Positions 8,956 to 18,215 of a DNA stretch of 22,478 bases are shown in pieces. Position 1 is the first letter of the stretch, and each line of letters opens with the position of its first letter. This DNA comes from Fragilaria crotonensis (taxonomy: Eukaryota > Bacillariophyta > Fragilariophyceae > Fragilariales > Fragilariaceae): contig JAKSYS010000815.1 in assembly GCA_022925895.1 (NCBI GenBank), forward strand, positions 1 through 22,478. Reading direction: 5' to 3'. The position numbers were made by a program, and so were the translations under genes. The notes under the pieces were generated by a model. That model was not told the origin of the DNA. It saw only the letters and a list, made by a program, of their open reading frames with translations, and searched no databases.

Positions 8956-9333
8956 GCCATGCAATCGACGAGAAGAGGATGAACGACGAAGACTGAAGTG
9001 GATTTTGTGACGAGTTCGGATTTTCTGTGATATCGCTTCTTTGGTGTCGGCCTTGTACACCCTACCACGTACGAGTACTGGCTACTGGGACAAGTTTCCA
9101 TAGTTGTACTCCACTACTCCACTATGCATACAAGTCCAGGTGCGAGTACTGCTACTCAGAGTACGTCGTAATGTCCTCTCGGTGGGTATAACGGTTCGAC
9201 GTACGTACTCATTTTCAATACATATATACATCAATGTATATACACTCAAAGTGATGTGAAGACATCAACAAATCCTCATAAATGCTTTGGCATCTCGACA
9301 TTACAGTCATATACAGAGCAGGAAGAGTTGCAA
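8956..9333. promoter_or_regulatory. Shared upstream region of the divergent CS-protein and FKBP genes
   Basis: The region between the two ATGs (378 bp) must hold both promoters. Features seen: several AGTAC/GTACT words at about 9065-9205 (for example GAGTACTGGCTACT and GACGTACGTACTC), and an AT-rich near-palindrome at 9222-9243 (arms of 10 bp, ATATATACAT and ATGTATATAC, two bases apart) about 90 bp before the FKBP start. The palindrome could act as a TATA-like or factor-binding site; this is inference. Confidence 0.45.
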
Positions 9334-9972
9334 ATGTCAATCTCCAGCAACTGGTACGGTTTGGTCGTTCTCGTTTTGGTTCTCCAACCATCACTTGCGT
9401 GGAGTCCGACATCTTGGAACAGTCGTCGCGGTTTTCTCACTGGTGTCACAGGCTCCGCTTTCGTCATCGCACTTATTCCAGACCGCACCGATGCCCAGCC
9501 AGCCGAGTTCCAAAATATCGGGACTCAAGCTCCTGTTGTACAAGAAGGAGAGATTCCGTTTGTTACTCTGGAAAGCGGAGTCAAAATTAAGGATATCAAC
9601 CCCGGATCGGGTGATCCTGTGGCACCTGGAGCTCGAGTGTCGATTCAATGCAGCGGGAGGCTCCTGAATTTAAATGGAGTTGTCTTTTACAATACCAAGA
9701 ATAATAATCCCGATGGTTTCGGGGCTATCCCGCTCAGTTTCACCATCGGCAAGGGCGAAGCTCTCCCTGGACTGGAGATGGGGATTTTGGGGATGAGGAA
9801 AAACGGCGTTCGACGGATCATCGTCCCCGCTGATTTAGCCTACTCAAAGTTTCCGAATCTAGAACCCAAGCCAATGACTGATCTCGATCAACGAGCTCTT
9901 GATTCGGTTGTCAAGAATCCAAGGCGTGATGCTACCATTCTATTCGACGTCAAGTTGGAACGTTCCAAGTAA
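9334..9972 (+). CDS. FKBP-type peptidyl-prolyl isomerase-like protein, thylakoid-lumen targeted
   Basis: A 212-residue precursor. ATG 9334 is chosen over the upstream ATG 9256 because it gives a clean signal peptide: residues 1-22 end hydrophobic then PSLA|WSP, matching the diatom plastid-entry motif (Ala then an aromatic, Pro near +3). Next comes a second signal with twin arginine NSRRGFLTGV (29-38), a hydrophobic run to about 48 and a cleavage site near TDA|QP (54), which points to Tat export into the thylakoid lumen. The FKBP domain covers about 80-210 (GSGDPVAPGARVSIQCSGRL, LSFTIGKGEALPGLEMGI, GVRRIIVPADLAY). Usual catalytic residues are altered: the FD pair after the first strand is FYN and the Trp at the pocket floor is Leu (LPGLEMGI); the Tyr of LAY is kept. 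It may therefore be a scaffold or assembly chaperone for lumen proteins rather than a strong isomerase, as in several plant lumen FKBPs. Confidence 0.9.
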   Translation: MSISSNWYGLVVLVLVLQPSLAWSPTSWNSRRGFLTGVTGSAFVIALIPDRTDAQPAEFQNIGTQAPVVQEGEIPFVTLESGVKIKDINPGSGDPVAPGARVSIQCSGRLLNLNGVVFYNTKNNNPDGFGAIPLSFTIGKGEALPGLEMGILGMRKNGVRRIIVPADLAYSKFPNLEPKPMTDLDQRALDSVVKNPRRDATILFDVKLERSK

Positions 9973-10018
9973 AGTGTTCCGATGATCAGGTTAACAATTA
10001 ATTGACCATGCTATGCTA

Positions 10019-10222
10019 CTACAAACGTCCGATCTCGCCATGTTCGAAACCCACGAATCGTTGCGTACGCACTGGATCAAACATGAGCCCAATAAACTTG
10101 TCATAGAACGCAAAATTAATGACCAGTCGTGACTCATTCGCCGACCTCTCACCCGTCGTCCATACTGTTGGACCTGTTTCGACGCCAATAAGACTTCGAT
10201 TAGAAAAGAAGGGAATCAGCAA
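10019..10222 (-). other. Unassigned protein-like frame between FKBP and the membrane-protein gene
   Basis: A 67-codon minus-strand frame ends at TAG 10019-10021 and overlaps the last codons of the membrane-protein gene in another frame. Part of it looks protein-like (RLVINFAFYDKFIGLMFDPV, with hydrophobic strands and few low-complexity residues). It begins with TTG rather than ATG in the frame given. It could be the real C-terminus of the upstream gene after a frame shift, a terminal exon, or chance. No family was recognised. Confidence 0.25.
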
Positions 10223-12790
10223 AGCTAACTCGGTTTTGTCGCTTCGCTGAATGGCCCGAGTGGGTCAGATTTGAGTCCACGGTCGCCGCAGATCGCATGA
10301 ACAACGAAACATCTATCATACTGTCACTGTCGCCAACGTGGCTTCCTTGTGAGGGGATACTATGACCCGCGGAAACGTTGGCGAATCCTGACATGTATTC
10401 GGGTATGTTCGAGCTCGAAGCATCCCCTCTCACTGTCCCAAAGCTCGTGTCATCTCGCACCAGAGCAAGCTTTCCTGGATGACGCATTTCTGATACATCA
10501 ACTTGTTCGCTGGATGGAATAATCCGACTTTCCCATGTATGCTGGGAGATGAAACTGTGCTGGCTTGATGTATATCCGGATGACTGGTTCATGCTACCTC
10601 TCGACGCCAAGTCTGTTGGCTGGTTGAGATTTGCATATGAGTCGTGCACTGACAAACTGCGTTGACTCGACGAGTGATCAAGAAGTTTGTCGACGTCTGC
10701 GCTTGAACCTCGCTTAGCAAACCCACCTTGACTAGGCTTGTAGGTAGATTTGAGACCAGTAGCTGAGCTTTGCCCTGTCAAACTTCCTTGGCTTGCTGAG
10801 TATCCAGGAAAATGGTTGATATCTGGACTGAAACCTCGCGCGATCAAGGTGCCTTTGTTCTGCGTGGTCGTAGAAGCAACTTCTAGGGCTGGCGTTGAAT
10901 ACTGGGACATCAAACTACGCTGGCTAAGCGTATTTCCAGAATGAGCAGCACCCATACTTCGAATGCCTAAGGCCTGACCCGACCAGCTTGCACTCGCAGC
11001 GAGGGGCGTTGCATGCTCTGTCTTCGTCCCAACACCACTCCAATTTCGGCCACGGGCGGGCCTGTTCAAGAGTTCTGCTTCGTTCTCATCCATGAAATCA
11101 TCGAAAGTATCGTCATCATTCTGAGCTTCGAATAAGTCTGTATCCTCCGACAATGTTTTTGTTGCGTAGGCTTGTCTTCTTTCTCGTAATGTTTCCTTTG
11201 ACGTCTTCGGCGACGAAGGTAAAAAACAATCGCCGCCACTTTAAGAATAACCAGGACAAGAAAACAGACTCCCAACGTCAAAAATCGCTCGTCCCCATCT
11301 GACGCCGATGTATCTATATTACTGCTGGTTCCGTTTATCACGGTGGTCGACACCCTGGTAATATCCGCAAAGAAATTGCAGTCCATGGATTCCAACGTCA
11401 AATCGCATCGGCTCTTTAGCTCATGAATGTAGGCGACAGCATTTGCTTGAATTGCTTCTTCAGTAAGAATATCGAAATCAATTAGAGACGGAGGTTTCAC
11501 AGATCCCATGATCATGGTAAACACATCAACCGAGGATGTTGCCTGAGATGCTTGCATTTGACTCCGTTCAATCAAGCGTCGCGGATCGTGCATTTCCTGA
11601 TCACCCACACGAACGTTCAGAAGGTTAAGCGAAGAAAGTCTGAGCTTGTCCTCCAGGAACCTTTGCGTTGCCTTCTCAAAAGATACTTGGTTCGCGTTCA
11701 TGTTTTGGCCGGGTGGCAGACCTTCAAGACGCACGACGGTATCTGATGTGATAGGAATGATGCCAACGTAGACGACGTCCATGGAATGACCAGTATCTAA
11801 GCTGGAAGAGACTTTTGCACGTTGCTGGAGAATATGATACGTGAGGTCACCAGGATCCAGTTTGTCAGTGTGCGTAAAGTGCATGTTTGATACCACTGCT
11901 GAGCACGTCCGCACTGTGTTCGTTGTACATTCTGCATACGCTTCCGCATTAAACGGCGACGATGTTATCTTAGTGTCGACTGAGTCGAGCTTCAGGCCTG
12001 CGGATTCCTTGAACGCAACGAGCTCCCGTTCGGATCCTAATAACCCTGTAATTGTTCCACCAACGATGGGGTTGAAAGTGGATTGGATTGCGGCATCGCT
12101 CAAGGAATCATGCTGAACAACAAAGTGGTAGGATACCTTGGTATCCACCACCCCAACTTCGTTGCAATCCACCATCCTCCGGTAATGCACTACTCCACAA
12201 AACACTCGAGGAGCGAATAATTTGTTGGAAAACGGATACTCCAATAAACCGGCTCCTACATGAATTTGCAAGAAATTGTCCTCGACGTAGACACTCCCAA
12301 CTGGTCGCCCTGGTGAGTTTGAATAACGAAGATCCGTCGTATCTAAAGTCACATAGAAAGCTCGTTGACTGTGGGGGGCAAGTTGTACAGGATGGAAGTC
12401 TCTGGGTGGAATTAAGGTTCCCCTGCCGTCTTGTGCCGGCACAATGACTGTATCAGCGACTTGGACCCAATCCCCTGGGTTACCCTGAAAATCTTCGTAG
12501 CTACCCTCCTTCGTATAGACGATGACATGAACGCCTCTTTTGTCGGCCAAAATGACGGCACTAATCTCCAAGGTGTCGACAAGAAGCATCTCTTGTTTGC
12601 CCGTCACAGTAAACATAACACCGTAGCCCTGAGTATCGGAGACGAAAGTCGTCTCCAAGGAAGATGATTGTTTGCATTTCGCTTCTTCTGCCAGCGTTCG
12701 ATCTTCCACTACTACCTCGCCAGAAGCTTGCAAAACACGCCGATCCGCGGTCACCTCTATCATAGTTGCTGATGATTCTAGTCGACTCAT
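10200..12790 (-). CDS. Single-pass membrane protein with beta-rich N-terminal domain and Ser-rich repeat tail, one frame break
   Basis: ATG at 12790, stop TAA 10200-10202, about 860 residues after one base is added. The N-terminal region (about 40-160) contains LETTF, GYGVMFTV, VHVIVYTKEGSYEDF, GDWVQV and HSQRAFYVTL, a pattern I associate with a beta-sandwich domain frequent in diatom membrane and wall-associated proteins; its function is unknown. A middle region has no recognised family. One membrane helix lies at 503-525 (LGVCFLVLVILKVAAIVFYL) followed by RRRRRQRK, a strong cytosolic stop-transfer signal. The tail is acidic (EDTDLFEAQNDDD) and then Ser/Gln-rich with repeats beginning SQxSL. 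No clear N-terminal signal peptide is seen, so either the start is incomplete or the anchor directs insertion. The frame changes at an A run (minus strand; 11156-11160) or a T run (11221-11226). Upstream lies a double CACGTG motif. Role unknown; a surface receptor or adhesion protein is possible. Confidence 0.65.
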
Positions 12791-12956
12791 GCTTTTGCGT
12801 AATCAGAATGAAGGAAACGCGATAACGCGATACAGTCTCAGTCGCAATCCACCCGACGACGCCAGTGTCGGATGTCGGATTACGGTCTGTCAGTGCGGTC
12901 ATGGTCATTGCGACATAAAGAGAATGTCATTATAGTTGGACATGAGACACGACAAA

Positions 12957-12975
12957 TGACACGTGACACGTGACA
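12957..12975. promoter_or_regulatory. Tandem G-box (CACGTG) repeat upstream of the membrane-protein gene
   Basis: TGACACGTGACACGTGACA contains CACGTG at 12960-12965 and 12967-12972, within a wider run of TGACAC-like heptamers (about 12950-12990). It lies about 170 bp upstream of the minus-strand ATG at 12790. CACGTG is bound by bZIP and bHLH factors in many eukaryotes; the exact 7-bp spacing and repetition make a binding role plausible, though a simple repeat could also explain it. Confidence 0.45.
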
Positions 12976-13099
12976 ATGACACATGACACACGACCACATG
13001 ACTGATTGGTTTTGTGCAAGGCTCGGTGAGCTCTGGAGATTCCGGGTTCGGAAACCTCGAGTGTGCATAGCATTACTACCGGTCGTCCACTGTAGCGTA

Positions 13100-14340
13100 C
13101 ATTTCTGCACCAAGAATGGCCAACTCGTTGCCACTCTTTTTTCACCATTCCATCAACATTTTGACTTCCAAGCTAACATGGTTGGCACATCATTATCTTC
13201 AAAATCAACTTCATAGAAGTTCATGGTGCTTAAATAGAGTCCTGGACATGGGCTTGTTTCAATGCCTGCAGGCCGTTGCCATTGTCACCACTCCAACAAA
13301 CAGAGGTCATTGTTGCAATACAATTCCTTGGTATCCAACATTGAAGGAAGCCAATGATGAAGGCTACATGTCAAGCATTGGAAAGGGTGTCAAAATTGCG
13401 CTTGGTTGCCCACACACAAGTCCGAAGTGCGATGAACCAAATTCTGATCACCAGCCAGGCCACCACTGCCTGGTACACTCAAGCTTCATTCTTGCATCAC
13501 AATCTCAAAGAATCATGTCACCTAATTAATGGTGGTTTTAATCCAGAGATTGGTCTTTATGCTAACCACCTGTCACCACATTTTTCAGGTTCTTCAGATG
13601 AAACACATTGATAAAACTTTAGAGGTGCTGGTGGGGTGTTTACATCATTTGCAACAGTGCTGCCAGCCAGTGGTTCATCTACTACAAAGCATCAGCAACC
13701 AAATAACAGTCACTCCAGATTTGGCAGGGATGTGAATATTTAATAATGTGGTATCACTTGATGCTCATTCCTGATTGCAACACACCGCTAACAGCGGCAA
13801 TGGACAAGAAGAATGCAACATGTCCTTCAGATCTACATCTTAGCAGTTAAGATGGTCTGCTGATGCAAAAAGGATAGGCAGGAGCAGATTAAAATGCCTC
13901 TATCTTTGAATTTCAATCATGATAAATGCATTCGATCCGGCTCGCTGCCTTCAGTGGCAAAGACACCGACACTTGTGGCAGCAATTGGAAGTGGTGAGAC
14001 TTGAGAGCCTATTCCAACCCAAGAATTTTATTGTTGCTCGAGTTCGAGACACCTTCCTCTACAAACTACAAGTCCACCCTTGACCAATCTCATGAGTGGA
14101 GTCACGTGTTTGAATTGATTTTGTTCATTGTTCCTTGGATACTTCTTGGGACCAGTATGCGTTGACCTTAGCTACTTTCAAGGTAGCTGTCTTCAAACAG
14201 TTACCAACAAGGACAAACTTGACCTTGATGATAAACATGTCTTGCTCCTTGGTAGACAATGGGACCACCTCAATATCAATGGCATAATTGGCGCTTCTTT
14301 GCATGTGAAACCGATCCATTGAATACTTCTTGTTTCTGGC
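13100..14340. repeat. CpG-poor, repeat-like DNA of unknown family
   Basis: Several 60-base lines here contain no CpG (for example 13541-13600 and 13801-13860), whereas nearby genes carry many. TG and CA are frequent, as after deamination of methylated cytosine. Weak protein-like frames exist (plus strand 13116-13529; minus strand 14125-14394, with DRFHMQRSANYAIDIEVVPL and VKFVLVGNCLKTATLKVAK) but none has a recognisable motif or intact length. Best read as a decayed transposable element; the type is not identified. Confidence 0.45.
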
Positions 14341-14346
14341 GTTGCT

Positions 14347-14410
14347 AGTAGTACTCCAGTACTGGGTATTAGTACATGTACTGTACAATGGCATACTGGA
14401 GTACCGTGTA
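14347..14410. repeat. GTAC-rich palindromic cluster upstream of the IBA57-like gene
   Basis: Dense AGTACTCCAGTACTGG, TAGTACATGTACTGTAC and GGAGTACC words form overlapping palindromes. It is the same word family as the clusters at about 3976, 6800 and 9065, and separates CpG-poor repeat DNA from the IBA57-like gene. Confidence 0.6.
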
Positions 14411-14586
14411 ATACTACACTACGAATCCAATACCGGATAACGGCACTATCATACCCGATTCCGGATTCTGTGAACTCTGGGAAGTGGGAACGATCGATTT
14501 CAGATCCACGTCAGGCCACAGGACAGGAACGTTGTTATGAATTGATCACTAGTACGTAGCGATTCATATTGTCGATCAGATAGCTC

Positions 14587-15864
14587 ATGACGACTGCTTC
14601 TCGGTTTGGACGATTGTGGGGAAAGGGGCATGAAACATTCAACCCGTCGTTGCGAAAAATCATTTCTGTCAAGGGACCAGCTGCTACAACCTATCTACAA
14701 GGCTTGGTAACTAGCGACTTGAACAAAGATGCTCCTGCCCCAGTGGCCCAAAGAATCGAAGGATCTAGTGATCTCCCTGAAGATGATCCTGTGGTTGAGT
14801 TCAACCCAAAGCTATGGTCCACATGCTTCCTGGACAACAAAGGCAGAATTTTAACTGACGCCTTCGTCTGGAAGCAATCAGAAGACCATTACCTGATAGA
14901 CGTCACCTCAACCTCTTCCGCCTTGCTGCTATCCCATCTCAATCAGTACAAATTGCGACGGACCAAGGTAGATATTTCAGATGTCTCGGAGAAGGTTTCT
15001 TCTCACGTGATTTATGGAACACTCAACAGGGGGTAGTCCGCCTTCAGGCTATGTGGCTGGCCTTGATCCTCGCCATCCCAACATGGGTTTGCGTGTCTTG
15101 TCGACGGAACATCCTCCGGCACATCTTCCTGATCTCATCTCGAAATCATTCCCCACGGCCCCAGGGACTTACAACGTGCTGAGAAAGTTCTCAGGCATCG
15201 CGGAAGGACAGGGAAAACTGCCCTGGAGGCGAACCAGGAGTGGCTGGGTGCTGTTAGCTTCCACAAGGGCTGCTATTTGGGTCAGGAGTTGACAGCTCGG
15301 ACACATCACACTGGGTTATTCGAAAGCGCATTATGCCAGTGATTCTTGTGGATAAATTACAGGAGATACCTAGACCGTGGATCTTGGCCCATCAAATACA
15401 AGAGGGACGCCAAGCCTTACTTGAGGAATTGAAAGGTCAACCTCCACTGCCAAGTCTATCGTCACCTTCTGTTGGTGCCATGTTGACAATGATGACGATG
15501 GGATCCTTTGGTCACGAAGAAGAGGAAAAGAAGGAAGAGGACGTAGGCTCATTAGAAGGCGGAAGACTTTGTCAAGGAGATCGAAGTTGCAGTCACTCCT
15601 GGAGTAAAAATCATCGATACTGCTGACGGCAAGACAATTGGTCAAGTTGTCTCCACACCTGCGCCGGGAACATCTCTCATTCTGGCTCAAATGAGATTAG
15701 ATCGCGTTGGATTTGGCGAAGGCGGAGCGCCTTGGAGCCGAACCAACAAGATTCTAATAGGAGATGTGGAAAAGGAATATCGCTACCTTCCCTACACACC
15801 CCTCTGGTGGCCTGCGGTGGACTGCGCGACAGGAAAAGCTAAGGAAACGGATGAAGAATCGTAA
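14587..15864 (+). CDS. IBA57: IBA57-like iron-sulfur cluster assembly factor (GcvT/YgfZ fold), four frame breaks
   Basis: From ATG 14587 to TAA 15862-15864 the protein is recognisable throughout and would be about 425 residues. IBA57 works with ISCA1/ISCA2 in mitochondria to make [4Fe-4S] clusters for aconitase and radical-SAM enzymes such as lipoate synthase. Seen: a folate-barrel N-terminus ([47 protein letters not shown]), a middle with [14 protein letters not shown], and the family signature [17 protein letters not shown] (15265 onward) with the conserved Cys, followed by [11 protein letters not shown] and a C-terminal beta domain ([17 protein letters not shown]). Breaks: G-run 15029-15033 (one base too many, or two missing), A-run 15214-15217 (one missing), G-run 15313-15315 (one missing) and about 15559-15564 (one too many, or two missing). 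They cancel overall. Everything between breaks is conserved, so a working gene with sequence errors is more likely than a pseudogene. An acidic Glu/Lys insert lies near 15500-15545. Confidence 0.85.
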
Positions 15865-17039
15865 TCCTATCTCTCTAGTAAGATAGAGCTACTGTGGTGT
15901 CACATTCGCTGCATTACTTTTACACTAGTTTCCTTTATGATACTAGTGAAAATATCGTACCATTTAACTTACCCCGCAATCCGAATACCTCGCAGCATAA
16001 TAATTGTTGTCTGATATTCATGTTTCATGTTGCTTAAAAACAAGTATGAACAGAGAAATTCTGGCACATCACAAATGTATATCGGATTTGGATCCCTGAT
16101 TGAAAATGAAACAAATTATTGGTTGTACAACACTTCATAGGAGATGGACTTCAATTTTCATCGAGTAAAAGGCCCCGAAATCAACTGTGATCTGTTATTT
16201 CATCAAACAATACCAAGAGATGGACCCCTGCTCCTTACCTCCAGCAAGGACCTATTCCCAATTGTTGCAGGGAAAGGACAGCTGTACAGCACAATGTCAA
16301 AGGCAAGATTCCCAGAACAGGTTTTTATGGCCATTCTTGCTGAAGAATTCCATGTGACTCACTTAAAACATAGACAACAAGTTTGAGAACATGCCCTCCA
16401 GATTTGTTAGGACCCACCATAAAACAGTTTCATTTGTCACCTCATGCAAAAGACAATAAGTGAAGAGGTGGTCGTGAAGTTTGAAGTCTGGTACACTTAA
16501 GACATATACAAAATCAGGGTAATCATGCAGTCACTATGTCAGTGAATAATCCAACCAAACTCGTGCTGACAGAAGAGCATAAAATGCAGCAAATCTTTTT
16601 TGTCATGCAAATGTTGCATATGGGGACCGCAAGTACAATCATGACTACAAGCATGACTTATATAGAAACATGCATATGGTGGATAACGTGTGATGTTGCT
16701 TTCTCCAGTGGTAAGGCCAAAGTTTGATAGCAATGCTGATTGTTGTATTGCTCATGGAAAGATGGAAATGTAGCCATTTTCGCAGTGCTGGCTGTACTTG
16801 TGCCCGTAGAGCAAGCTCAACCCAAGAAGCCAGTGGGACATTTATTGTCACAAAAGTAAGTTGCACTAGAGATTGCAATTGACATTTCATGTGTAACCAT
16901 GCATGCTGTGGCGGTAATCAAACAGCTACAGTAGGTGATCAGACTTTGAAGTCCACCAACGTGTGACCAAAGAAGCAGTTTGGAACATTAGACTCTTGAC
17001 ACAGTCAGCCAAGACAAGTCCAGATCATCTGAATGCACT
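15865..17039 (+). other. CpG-poor region between IBA57-like gene and retroelement remnant
   Basis: No host gene recognised. From about 16000 the DNA becomes CpG-poor (16201-16260 has none) and repeat-like. A plus-strand frame at 16144-16386 (MDFNFHRVKGPEINCDLLFH) is unassigned. Part of the region may be the decayed upstream portion of the retroelement that is clearer after 17040. Confidence 0.45.
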
Positions 17040-18215
17040 TCACCTCAGTCACTGGCAGCACGTCTCAATATTGATGCTGACTTTCTTGCAACTTGTTATC
17101 GACAGCATGGTCGTCTCCGACAAGCCATTGCCTCAATTGACCATCACTTCAATCAACAGGTATCCATCTATATATCAACAGCACCCCTATCACGGACCAA
17201 TACGACGAATGCACTCGTTTCCACGTGAATGGGTATCACTACCGAAACTACGTCCAGCAGCACAATGGTTGGGACAATAGGACATGGGAAGCCATCGACT
17301 TTCATACATGGATTTGGGCTCCACTTTAAACGGTTGCATCAACCGCACCGGACGAGCCAGCACTTCAAATTTGTTCACCACTACCTTCCACTCGGCGCAC
17401 GCAGGTTTCGCGAGGCCACAGTTAAAGACAAGTCACTAAAACTGTGTCCATGTTGCCGGGCGACAGACGAAACTCCTCAACATTTTCCTCGGTGCCAAAG
17501 CAACAAAGCGCTCGAATCTAGTCTCGACACACTGAGATCCGATATCCTCAACAGCGACACACATCCGGTTCGATACCTCTTGGCAGATGGCTGGTTTCTG
17601 CCATGCTACTGTGTTCAATATACTGTTCTCTCCACAAATGACACAATTTCCAGGTCACTTCCACCGAGCAATAGGCAAGGCCATAGAAAGTCAATCGTCA
17701 ATCGGTTGGCTGAATTCGTTAAAAGGCTTTCTGGCTAAACAGTGGGGCGAAATGGCACAACTCGAGATGCACAGTCAAGCTCAGGACCAGCGGAAGGGCG
17801 AGCAACAAATGAAACAGATAATTAACGCCCTTGGTGCCCACACTTGCAGGCTATGGCTATCGCGGAATGCCACACTTCATTCTACAAACGAAAACAATCA
17901 GGCCAAGCTCCGATCTGCAGAAGCAGCGGAAATGTCATGTTATCACAGTCGACCACATCTACTGAGAATAGACGATCAACACTACTGTCACGGACCTTTA
18001 CCAAAGTTACTGGCTAGCTCAGCACCTGCAACACGGCGGCGCTGGTTAAGAAGAAAGGTCAAACAGTCATCGGCGGATATTAATACTAAAGACTGCACGA
18101 GACAGACGCTGATTACAAATTTGTATCGCCCTACATGAGACAAAGCTACAATAATTTCCTCGCGGGACTCCACCGGAAGCGGGTGCACAGGAACAGCCTG
18201 CTGGCCGTACCATGA
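17040..18215 (+). pseudogene. C-terminal part of a retroelement polyprotein (RNase H end plus Cys/His-rich tail), frame-broken
   Basis: Frames joined by small shifts give, in order: ARLNIDADFLATCYRQHGRL (like the last catalytic Asp block of an RNase H domain), NGYHYRNYVQQHNGWDNRTW, then HFKFVHHYLPLGARRFREA, a CPCCRATDETPQHFPRC Cys/His cluster, and ALGAHTCRLWLSRNATLH, ending VHRNSLLAVP with TGA 18213-18215. The order W..ID.....KF.H..LP then CxxC...E..HxxxC is a pattern I associate with the C-terminal region of reverse-transcriptase polyproteins that are common in diatom genomes. No reverse-transcriptase domain is visible upstream, so this is a 5'-truncated or decayed copy. CpG is normal here, unlike its flanks, which suggests it is younger. 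Frame shifts near 17175, 17310, 17640 and 18100. The exact class (LINE, DIRS or other) is not resolved. Confidence 0.5.

Noticed and set aside
8377..8982. 201-codon plus-strand frame over the CS-domain gene
   Set aside because: The minus strand gives a recognisable CS domain and a coherent protein; the plus frame has no family features.
9256..9333. Upstream ATG for the FKBP gene
   Set aside because: It would put 26 hydrophilic residues before the signal peptide; the ATG at 9334 gives a normal leader.
12950..12990. TGACAC-type run as a CRISPR array
   Set aside because: The units are 7 bp with no spacers and the genome is eukaryotic.
14587..15864. Programmed frameshifting in the IBA57-like gene
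   Set aside because: Four shifts in mixed directions at plain short runs, with no consistent slippery site plus structure, fit sequence error better.
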